Part shown: piece by piece, positions 5,671 through 11,580 of the stretch
Layout: every line of letters begins with the position of its first letter
Position numbering within the stretch: the first letter of the stretch is position 1
Assembly (NCBI GenBank): GCA_016292335.1
Contig: JAECRX010000142.1
Location: 1-11,722 of the forward strand
Source of the DNA: Candidatus Sifarchaeum subterraneum
GTDB taxonomy: Archaea > Asgardarchaeota > Sifarchaeia > Sifarchaeales > Sifarchaeaceae
Reading direction: 5' to 3'
DNA: 11,722 nucleotides
Program-made: the position numbers and the translations under genes
Notes under the pieces: model-generated
Databases searched by the model: none
What the model was told of the DNA's origin: nothing
The model's input: the letters and a program-made list of their open reading frames with translations, nothing else

Positions 5671-7119
5671 ATGCCATTTAAGGGAACTCTAAACAAGATC
5701 GATAAAAATATTTGGGAGATACCACAAAGCGGCGGTATGAAGGTACCGGTAAGGATATATACAGACGAAAATCTTCTCGCTAAGATGAAGACAGATTTGA
5801 CACTAGAGCAAGCTGTAAATATTGCTTACCTCCCTGGAATTTATAAATTTTCTATTACACTTCCGGATGGTCATCAGGGTTATGGTTTTCCCATTGGAGG
5901 CGTTGCAGCAATTGATTCCGAAGAGGGAGTTATTTCTCCCGGAGGAGTTGGATACGATATAAATTGTGGAGTTAGATTGCTCAGAACGAATTTGAATAAA
6001 CAAGATGTGCAACCGAGAATAAAAGAGTTAGTAGATTCACTTTTCAGAAATGTCCCTAGTGGAGTAGGAAGTAAGGGGAAAATAAGATTAACAGTGCGCG
6101 AATTAGACAATGTTATATCCTTAGGAGCCAGATGGGCGGTAGAACATGGCTATGGGTGGGATGGAGATCTTCAACATGCAGAAGAAAATGGAGAAATGAA
6201 AACTGCGCGGCCAGAAACAGTAAGCGATAGGGCAAAAAAAAGAGGACTTCCCCAATTAGGTTCTCTAGGTTCTGGAAACCACTTTCTTGAAATTCAATAC
6301 GTTGATAAAATATACAACCCCACGATCGCGAAAGCCCTCGGAATAGAAAATGAAGACCAAATTACAGTCATGATACATACAGGAAGCAGAGGATTCGGAC
6401 ATCAAGTCTGTTCAGACTACCTTAGGGTGATGGAAAGGGCAATGAAAAAGTATAATATCTCTTTACCCGATAGAGAGCTTGCAGCTGCCCCAGTAAATTC
6501 ACCAGAAGGAGAAGACTACTTTGCGGCAATGAGTGGTGCCGCAAATTATGGATTTTGCAATAGACAAGCCATTGCCCATTGGACTAGAGGAGCATTCGAA
6601 GAAGTTTATAGACAATCCGCTGAAGATCTAGATATGCACGTAATTTACGGCGTAGCACATAACATCGCTAAACTAGAAGAGCATAAAGTAAACGGATCAA
6701 GAAAAAGGGTATTAGTGCATAGAAAAGGTGCTACAAGAGCTTTTCCAGCTGGACATCCCGCATTATCAGAAGATTACCGGGACATCGGCCAACCGGTGCT
6801 TATTCCAGGAACCATGGGTTCTGCATCATATCTATTGATCGGTCAAAAAGAAGGCATGGAATTAACTTTTGGATCAACAGCTCACGGGGCTGGCCGTGTT
6901 TTAAGTCGATCACGAGCAAAAAAGACCTATTGGGGAAAAGACGTGAAGGAAGAGCTTCTTCATGAAGGGATCTATGTAAGAGCCGCAAACATGGCGCTTA
7001 TAGCTGAAGAGGCACCAGGAGCTTATAAAGACGTCGATCGAGTAGCTAAAGTCTCACATGACCTTAAGATAGCAACCTTTGTAGCAAGACTAAGACCAAT
7101 GGGTGTTGCAAAAGGCTAA
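5671..7119 (+). CDS. rtcB: RtcB tRNA-splicing RNA ligase
   Basis: This 482-residue protein is full-length RtcB, the GTP- and Mn(II)-dependent ligase that joins RNA 2',3'-cyclic phosphate (or 3'-phosphate) ends to 5'-OH ends, sealing tRNA exons after intron removal. Visible active-site residues are D96 and C99 in GGVGYDINCG, H204 in GSGNHFLE, H236 in MIHTGSRG, H330 in YGVAHNIAK, and the guanylylated H405 in GSTAHGAGR. Other signatures are LPDGHQGYGFPIGG near the N-terminus and MGSASYLL. There is no intein, which some archaeal rtcB genes carry. A strong GAGGTG ribosome site precedes the ATG. Its partner archease is divergently encoded upstream, and an intron-containing tRNA-Ser lies beyond it. 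A T-rich stretch (7137-7147) may end transcription. Confidence 0.97.
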   Translation: MPFKGTLNKIDKNIWEIPQSGGMKVPVRIYTDENLLAKMKTDLTLEQAVNIAYLPGIYKFSITLPDGHQGYGFPIGGVAAIDSEEGVISPGGVGYDINCGVRLLRTNLNKQDVQPRIKELVDSLFRNVPSGVGSKGKIRLTVRELDNVISLGARWAVEHGYGWDGDLQHAEENGEMKTARPETVSDRAKKRGLPQLGSLGSGNHFLEIQYVDKIYNPTIAKALGIENEDQITVMIHTGSRGFGHQVCSDYLRVMERAMKKYNISLPDRELAAAPVNSPEGEDYFAAMSGAANYGFCNRQAIAHWTRGAFEEVYRQSAEDLDMHVIYGVAHNIAKLEEHKVNGSRKRVLVHRKGATRAFPAGHPALSEDYRDIGQPVLIPGTMGSASYLLIGQKEGMELTFGSTAHGAGRVLSRSRAKKTYWGKDVKEELLHEGIYVRAANMALIAEEAPGAYKDVDRVAKVSHDLKIATFVARLRPMGVAKG

Positions 7120-7196
7120 AAATAATTAACCTACCTTCTTTCTTTCGAAAATTTATTATAAAAAAATCTTTACAAAATATTTTTGAGAAATTTAAA

Positions 7197-7275
7197 GGGG
7201 CCCCACTTCCTTAAGTCCCTTTGAGTAGTCCTGAAGGACGATGCCAGTGATTAGTGGTGAGTCAAGTGGGGCTCC
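7197..7275 (+). ncRNA. unclassified compact structured RNA candidate
   Basis: GGGGCCCCACTT (7197-7208) pairs with AAGTGGGGCTCC (7264-7275) over 12 positions with one G-U, closing a 55-base interior. Inside are the tetraloop hairpin GTCC-TGAA-GGAC, a possible CTTA..TGAG hairpin before it, and GCCA..TGGT after it, giving a multi-branched cloverleaf-like fold. A TATA-like AAAATATTTTT at about 7174-7184 lies just upstream. It starts about 77 bases after the rtcB stop. It is GC-rich in AT-rich surroundings. It is not a tRNA (no T loop or anticodon arm), and it lacks clear C/D or H/ACA boxes. I cannot name a family. Confidence 0.5.
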
Positions 7276-7429
7276 GCCTTAAAAACAACCATAAAAATAA
7301 TTTCGCAAAACTGATTTTTCGAAAGGAAAAGATATATGCGGGTTAACAAAGCTGGTGAGTCAATGGTTATTCTGTAAAAGAAAAGGGCGTGAACACTATT
7401 ACTGACTTTCCAGGGTTGTATATAGCGAG

Positions 7430-7651
7430 TTAGAAGCCATACTTCCTTGTCGGGGGATTCATCGCGTTTTCAGCCATGTTTTGAAACGTTTCACTTACAT
7501 TCTTCTTGGATGAATATACCCCCATCGCGAGAATTTCTGGATGTGAGGCCTGCCTGGGCTGTAATATTGTGATGCTAGAAACTTGCTGACTTATCCACGA
7601 GTAGTTCACTATTCGCATTGTGGAGAAATTTGAGAGGCTTTTGAGATACAT
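7430..7651 (-). CDS. small hypothetical ORF
   Basis: This 73-codon reverse-strand frame begins MYLKSLSNFSTM and includes ITILQPRQASHPEILAMG; I do not recognise it. It is soluble, with no membrane segment or Cys motif. A TATA-like TATATTTAAA sits 10-19 bases before the ATG, which is too close for a leaderless start there but would suit the internal Met12. The region is less AT-rich than its flanks, which slightly favours function. The same bases also contain a long stem (7452-7523), so an RNA gene is an alternative. Confidence 0.28.
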   Translation of the reverse strand: MYLKSLSNFSTMRIVNYSWISQQVSSITILQPRQASHPEILAMGVYSSKKNVSETFQNMAENAMNPPTRKYGF

Positions 7652-7657
7652 TTAAAA

Positions 7658-7673
7658 AGGTTTAAATATACCT
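7658..7673. promoter_or_regulatory. two-way TATA-like palindrome
   Basis: AGGTTTAAATATACCT reads as a TATA-like box on both strands and has matching AGGT/ACCT ends. On the + strand it would place a start near 7690-7695 and a leader of about 150 bases before uL3. On the reverse strand it could serve ORF 7430-7651. Placement alone supports this. Confidence 0.35.
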
Positions 7674-7840
7674 CAAAGTTGGTATGCCTATCTCATGGCT
7701 CCTGTTTCTGAAGGATAAGTAAAAACAACCTACTTTAACAATCTCCTAAAATAATATTCATCTGTATCGTATCGCATTTTATCAAACGCAATTACATCAT
7801 CTTTTCTGACATCATCAGATTTACAGGAAGAGAATAAAAA

Positions 7841-8857
7841 ATGGGTCATCGTAAAAGACATGCGCCAAAAAGAGGTAGCCTTGCATTTTCACCCAGAAAG
7901 AGGGCTGCAAGGATTACAGGTAGGATTAGAAGTTGGCCAGAGAATTATGATTTAGTGGGCATACTAGGTTTTGCTGGATACAAAGCAGGTATGGTTCATG
8001 CTATAGTTGTTGAAGATAAACCTACCAGTCCTTATTTCGAACAAGAAATTGCCGTGGCTGCAACAGTCCTCGATTGCCCCCCATTGAAGCCATGTGCAAT
8101 CAGGGCATATTCGTTATCTCCATACGGTTTTAAGACCCTTGGAGAAGCGTGGTACATTGAAAAAGACGCCGATTTGAAGAAGGTTTTTCCAACTTCAAAA
8201 GATTATGATACTGAAGCTGCTCTTGATTCATTGACAGCAAATATGAACAAAATTGATCACTTCAGGATGCTCTTCTATACTCAACCTTGGCTTGCTGGTG
8301 GTGTTCCCAAAAAAAAGCCTGATATAGTGGAAATTAAAATTAGTATGGAAGATATCCAAGCACAATTTGAATTTGCCAGCAGCCTTTTGGAAAAAGGAAA
8401 GGAAGCTCGTGTTTCAGAGGTATTAAAAGAAGGACAATACGTTGACACTATCGCTGTAACTAAAGGTAAAGGCTTTCAAGGGCCTGTTAAACGTTGGGGA
8501 ATACGAATTCTGCAACATAAGAGCCGAAAAACAAAAAGGGGTGTTGGGGCCATTGGAGCTTGGCATCCAGCACGTGTTATGTATACAGTCCCTAGAGCAG
8601 GACAGATGGGTTTTCATAATCGCACAGATTATAATAAAAGGATTCTAAAGACTGGTGAAAATGGAAAGGAAATTACTCCCAAAGGTGGATTCACTAAGTA
8701 TGGTATTGTCCGAGGTGATTACGTTATCCTTAAAGGGTCAGTTCCTGGTACAAGAAAACGATTAGTTCGCCTGAGATATTCATTAAGGCCATCCCCTATA
8801 TACTCTGATACACCTCCTACGATAAGTTTCATTAGTTCTTTTCAAAAAACTGAGTAG
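7841..8857 (+). CDS. rpl3: 50S ribosomal protein uL3 (L3)
   Basis: This 338-residue protein matches archaeal/eukaryotic uL3 in length and sequence. The N-terminus GHRKRHAPKRGSLAFSPRKR is the basic extension that reaches into the large subunit. GFAGYKAGMVHAIV follows, then VTKGKGFQGPVKRWG (206-220), and AWHPARVMYTVPRAGQMGFH, the tip that approaches the peptidyl transferase centre. uL3 is an early-binding 23S rRNA protein needed for assembly. The ATG starts the conserved MGHRK, with AGGA upstream. It leads a run of four ribosomal genes separated by 5-26 bases. A small inverted repeat lies just before its ribosome site and may be a feedback site; that is untested. Confidence 0.98.
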   Translation: MGHRKRHAPKRGSLAFSPRKRAARITGRIRSWPENYDLVGILGFAGYKAGMVHAIVVEDKPTSPYFEQEIAVAATVLDCPPLKPCAIRAYSLSPYGFKTLGEAWYIEKDADLKKVFPTSKDYDTEAALDSLTANMNKIDHFRMLFYTQPWLAGGVPKKKPDIVEIKISMEDIQAQFEFASSLLEKGKEARVSEVLKEGQYVDTIAVTKGKGFQGPVKRWGIRILQHKSRKTKRGVGAIGAWHPARVMYTVPRAGQMGFHNRTDYNKRILKTGENGKEITPKGGFTKYGIVRGDYVILKGSVPGTRKRLVRLRYSLRPSPIYSDTPPTISFISSFQKTE

Positions 8858-8868
8858 ATGGAAGTAAA

Positions 8869-9648
8869 ATGACAATAATTGCTAATGTTTACGATCTACA
8901 AGGTGCGGTTATAAGAGAAATCGAACTCCCTTCAATTTTTGAAACACCTTTTCGTCCAGATTTAATCAAAAGAGCTGTTCTTGCCTCCATCTCTTCCCGT
9001 AGACAGTCACAGGGAAGAGATAAAAGGGCTGGAAAAAGAACTACTGCCGAGTCTTGGGGGACGGGATTTGGAGTCGCTCGTGTCCCTAGAGTTAAAGGTA
9101 GTAGACATCATGCAGGAAGAAGGGCGGCTTTCGCGCCAATGACCGTAGGAGGTCGAGCAGCCCATCCACCAAAATCTGAAAAAAGAAGTAAGGAAAGAAT
9201 TAATACTAAAGAAAGGCGCCTTGCAATTCGTTCTGCAATAGCCGCAACAGCGAATAAAGTTTTAGTTAGATCCAGAGGCCACATTATCGATTTTGTCTTG
9301 GAGATTCCATTAATTGTCACCGATGAGCTTCAAGAAATAGAAAAAGCTGCTGACACGAGGTTCGCATTCATGCAACTCGGAATATGGGATGATATCATGA
9401 GAGCAAAGAAAGGCAAAAAAATTAGACCGGGTAAAGGCAAAATGCGAGGGAGAAGATACAAGAAACCTAAAGGACCACTTATTGTAATTTCTGAAGATGA
9501 AGGGATTTATCAAGCCGCAAAAAATCATCCTGGAGTAGATATCATTAATGTTAAGAACTTGAATGTAGAGTCTTTGGCCCCTGGAACTCATGCAGGTAGA
9601 CTCACTATATGGACCGAATCCGCAATTAATTTTCTTTCTGGAGATTAG
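8869..9648 (+). CDS. rpl4: 50S ribosomal protein uL4 (archaeal L4)
   Basis: This 259-residue protein is archaeal uL4 at normal length. The conserved extended loop runs from about residue 62 to 105 (SWGTGFGVARVPRVKGSR, then HHAGRRAAFAPMTVGGRAAH) and in the ribosome lines the polypeptide exit tunnel. The ERRLAIRSAIAATAN helix follows, and the C-terminal GTHAGRLTIWTESAI completes the globular domain. It starts 11 bases after the uL3 stop, with GGAAG upstream. In some organisms uL4 represses its own operon; nothing specific to that is visible here. Confidence 0.97.
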   Translation: MTIIANVYDLQGAVIREIELPSIFETPFRPDLIKRAVLASISSRRQSQGRDKRAGKRTTAESWGTGFGVARVPRVKGSRHHAGRRAAFAPMTVGGRAAHPPKSEKRSKERINTKERRLAIRSAIAATANKVLVRSRGHIIDFVLEIPLIVTDELQEIEKAADTRFAFMQLGIWDDIMRAKKGKKIRPGKGKMRGRRYKKPKGPLIVISEDEGIYQAAKNHPGVDIINVKNLNVESLAPGTHAGRLTIWTESAINFLSGD

Positions 9649-9653
9649 ATCAA

Positions 9654-9914
9654 ATGGATCCTTATAAGATCATTTACTATCCAATCGTCTCTGAAAGCGT
9701 CCTTGAAATGATCGAAAATGAGAATAAACTCGCCTTTATTGTAAATCGACGTGCAAATAAGCATACTATCAAAAGAGCTGTTGAAGATTTGTATGAAGTT
9801 AAAGTTGAGAAAGTTAATACGATGATTTTGCCTGATGGAAGGAAAAAAGCTTTAGTTAAGCTCACATCAGATTATGTTGCAGGTGACCTAGCCACAAAGC
9901 TTGGACTATTCTAA
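9654..9914 (+). CDS. rpl23: 50S ribosomal protein uL23 (L23)
   Basis: This 86-residue protein is archaeal uL23. YYPIVSESVLEMIENENKLAFIV and RRANKHTIKRAVEDLYEVKVEKVNT are the family core, followed by LPDGRKKALVKL and an AGDLATKLGLF end. uL23 sits at the exit of the nascent-chain tunnel and docks SRP and chaperones. The gap to uL4 is only five bases, so it is probably translated by coupling; no strong Shine-Dalgarno of its own stands out beyond the GGAGATTAGA at the end of uL4. It is complete and of usual length. Confidence 0.97.
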   Translation: MDPYKIIYYPIVSESVLEMIENENKLAFIVNRRANKHTIKRAVEDLYEVKVEKVNTMILPDGRKKALVKLTSDYVAGDLATKLGLF

Positions 9915-9940
9915 TTATCATTTATCGGTGGGTGCTTGAA

Positions 9941-10672
9941 TTGGGAAAAAGAATATTTGTACAACGCCGCGGTAGAGGAAGTCTTTTGTTCAGGTCTCCC
10001 TCACATAAACGGAGAGGTGAGATAAAACACCCTCCTATCCCGTTGGAGGAGGCCTCAGGTTGTTTTTCTGGAGTAATACTTGACCTTCTTCATGACCCTG
10101 GTAGAGGGGCTCCGATTGCCAAAGTAAAATTCGAAGACGACCAGGAAAGACTAATTCTTATTTCAGAACAAATGTATGTTGGTCAAGAGATAGAATATGG
10201 GGAGAAGGCAACTCTTGCATTAGGAAATACTCTGCCTCTTTTCTGTATTCCCGAAGGGACTCCAATTTTCAATATTGAAGGATCGCTTGGAGACGGTGGA
10301 AAATTCGTCCGATCGAGTGGAACCTATGCTACAATCATGTCTCAAGCCCCAGATAAAACTATAGTGAAACTTCCTTCGGGAAAAATGAAATCCTTTAATC
10401 CGAAATGTAGGGCGACAATCGGACTTGTCGCTGGAGGCGGACGTACCGATAAACCTTTCGTGAAAGCAGGTAAAAAATTTCACATGGCTAAGACGAAAGG
10501 CTGGAAATACCCAAAAGTTCGAGGAGTTGCAATGGCTGCGGTATCACATCCTTTTGGAGGAGGAGCAAAACAAAGACCTGGCCGTAGTTCAACCACTAGT
10601 CGACATGCACCTCCTGGAGCTAAAGTGGGACTTATAGCTGCACGCAGATCAGGCCGTAAAAAAAGGAAATAA
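9941..10672 (+). CDS. rpl2: 50S ribosomal protein uL2 (L2), TTG start
   Basis: This protein is archaeal uL2, needed for subunit joining and peptidyl transfer. I start it at TTG 9941 because that gives MGKRIFVQRRGRGS, the normal archaeal N-terminus. The longer frame from GTG 9932 adds only MLE. GGTGGGTG lies just before it. Motifs are HDPGRGAPIAKV, NIEGSLGDGGKFVRSSG, ATIGLVAGGGR, KPFVKAGKK, PKVRGVAM and the C-terminal APPGAKVGLIAARRSGRKKRK. In the conserved loop the residues are AVSHPFGGG, with H203 kept but S202 where D or E is usual. Length is 243. It is the last ribosomal gene here: the usual next gene, for uS19, is absent. Confidence 0.97.
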   Translation: MGKRIFVQRRGRGSLLFRSPSHKRRGEIKHPPIPLEEASGCFSGVILDLLHDPGRGAPIAKVKFEDDQERLILISEQMYVGQEIEYGEKATLALGNTLPLFCIPEGTPIFNIEGSLGDGGKFVRSSGTYATIMSQAPDKTIVKLPSGKMKSFNPKCRATIGLVAGGGRTDKPFVKAGKKFHMAKTKGWKYPKVRGVAMAAVSHPFGGGAKQRPGRSSTTSRHAPPGAKVGLIAARRSGRKKRK

Positions 10673-10770
10673 GCAAAACTTCTTTTCTCTGTATTTAAAC
10701 CCCTTGATTACCTCTTTTCTTAGAAAGGTTGAACTCTCTAGTCTTCCCTTCAAATTAGAAATTTTCTTAA
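10673..10770. other. spacer after the ribosomal operon
   Basis: AT-rich bases without a gene. T-rich runs (CTTCTTTTCTCTG, 10678-10690) directly after the uL2 stop fit an archaeal terminator. No part of rpsS or any other ribosomal gene is present on either strand. Confidence 0.4.
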
Positions 10771-10911
10771 TTAAGTTTGATAGAGTTATACACAACCATC
10801 CATGCAAAGTCAAATAGGCTTTCCAATACTTTTGCGTCGCAATTCTTTACTTTAATCACAAATAAGTCAGGGCAGGAACTGCCCGTAGAGCCTGTTGGAC
10901 ATGCTCCATGA
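10771..10911 (+). pseudogene. remnant of the 3' end of a tnpB gene, copy 3
   Basis: From an in-frame TAA (10768-10770) the frame is open for 46 codons and ends ..SQFFTLITNKSGQELPV, EPVGHAP and TGA at 10909-10911. The final part equals copy 2 except for two conservative changes. Upstream of about 10837 the match to copy 2 fades, and nothing like the TnpB catalytic core is present. It is either a 5'-truncated gene or part of a very short mobile unit. Confidence 0.6.
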
Positions 10912-10960
10912 GGAGATGGATGAATCAGGAAGCTCCATCCGATAGGGTGGGGTAGTTCAC
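10867..10960 (+). ncRNA. TnpB right-end RNA scaffold, copy 3
   Basis: These 94 bases carry the same hairpins as copies 1 and 2. GGGCAG-GAA-CTGCCC starts at 10870. The last hairpin pairs CTCCATCC with GGGTGGGG over eight positions around a GATA loop, the best pairing of the three. It ends GTAGTTCAC at 10952-10960. The possible guide begins at 10961 (GTTGTTGTATCTATCTAACA), antisense to the 3' end of the HEAT-like gene on the reverse strand. No intact tnpB is adjacent. Confidence 0.72.
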
Positions 10961-11308
10961 GTTGTTGTATCTATCTAACAAACCTGCTGGAATGATTATT
11001 TCTCTAACGAGTCCTTCTTGCCCTTTTTCATCTTCTTCATTTAGTTTGTCAAGAAGGGCTGCAAACAATAATCCTGGTTTATCTTTGAACAGTATTAACG
11101 TTTGTGCAGAATGGTTCCTTGTGTTTTCATCGTTTGAGTCCAGCCCTTGAACCAATTGAACGAGAATTTCTTTATGTGCCTTCAATACTTGAAGTTTCAT
11201 CTCCGGATATTTTAATAATTCATCCGATTTTTTTAATATATCTTGACGCTCACGTTTGGCTGTTATCTGTTGAAATCTGAAAATCAAGAAAGGAATTGAC
11301 CCTGACAT
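10925..11308 (-). CDS. HEAT-like repeat protein, 3' end inside the element
   Basis: This 127-residue protein is mostly helical. EILVQLVQGLDSNDENTRNHSAQTLILF (about 47-74) has the shape of a HEAT/armadillo repeat: leucine-spaced helix, D-x-N turn, Arg, then a second helix. Further helices lie on either side, with no signal or membrane segment. HEAT proteins are scaffolds for other proteins, so function cannot be inferred. A TAA directly precedes the ATG in frame, fixing the start; no Shine-Dalgarno is visible. Residues 117-127 (VNYPTLSDGAS) and the stop come from the opposite strand of the RNA scaffold, exactly as in gene 3270-3911. The protein has probably lost its native C-terminus, and it is short for a HEAT protein. 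Confidence 0.55.
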   Translation of the reverse strand: MSGSIPFLIFRFQQITAKRERQDILKKSDELLKYPEMKLQVLKAHKEILVQLVQGLDSNDENTRNHSAQTLILFKDKPGLLFAALLDKLNEEDEKGQEGLVREIIIPAGLLDRYNNVNYPTLSDGAS

Positions 11309-11580
11309 TTTAAGAAACCCTTTTTCGAATGTGATTTATTTCTTTTTGATCGTTAATAAAGTCATTCATTAAAAAGATCAAATAGCTTTTTCAACAGATT
11401 ATACGTGTGATGGTCTAAAGTACCGCTTAAATTACTCAAAAAAGTAGCTAAAAATCAAGAAGTTAAATAAGCTTTGATTGATAATATTTAACTGACTGGA
11501 AAGCAAAGGTTTTCTAGATACGTATTTACGTCAACCAGATGAGCTATTAAGCTTTAGAACAAATAAAAAGGGCAAAGTCA
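11309..11580. other. AT-rich spacer
   Basis: No gene is visible in these 272 bases between the divergent HEAT-like gene and the ATPase gene. It should hold a promoter for each. Several TATA-like stretches occur (for example AATATTTAACTG near 11483), but none stands out. Confidence 0.35.

Larger units (their letters stand above)
7276..7840. other. long spacer ahead of the ribosomal protein operon
   Basis: These 565 bases hold one doubtful reverse-strand ORF (7430-7651), a long stem at 7452-7523, a two-way TATA-like palindrome at 7658-7673, and the leader of the uL3 operon with a small inverted repeat TCTGA-CATCA-TCAGA (7805-7819) just before the ribosome site. The part from about 7340 to 7650 is richer in G and C than the flanks, which suggests something functional, coding or RNA, that I cannot identify. 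Confidence 0.4.

Noticed and set aside
7197..7275. tRNA or C/D-box or H/ACA guide RNA
   Set aside because: No T loop or anticodon arm, no TGATGA box, and no ACA at three bases after the stem. CTGA and GATG occur close together but without a matching C box.
7370..7425. RNase P RNA, from GGAAAGTC on the reverse strand
   Set aside because: The motif lies at the wrong end of any transcript from the visible promoter, and no partner conserved region was found.
7600..7608. A further TAGTTCAC, like the end of the TnpB RNA scaffold
   Set aside because: None of the upstream hairpins (GGGCAG/CTGCCC or the last hairpin) precede it, so the 8-base match is probably chance.
10535..10560. HPFGGG in uL2 as proof of a eukaryote-like (Asgard) ribosome
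   Set aside because: Phe at this position also occurs in other archaeal uL2 proteins as far as I recall, so it does not identify the lineage.
3212..10960. CRISPR-like array from the recurring ~94-base unit
   Set aside because: The copies are kilobases apart, too long, and not separated by regular spacers. The TnpB tail and GTAGTTCAC end explain them better.
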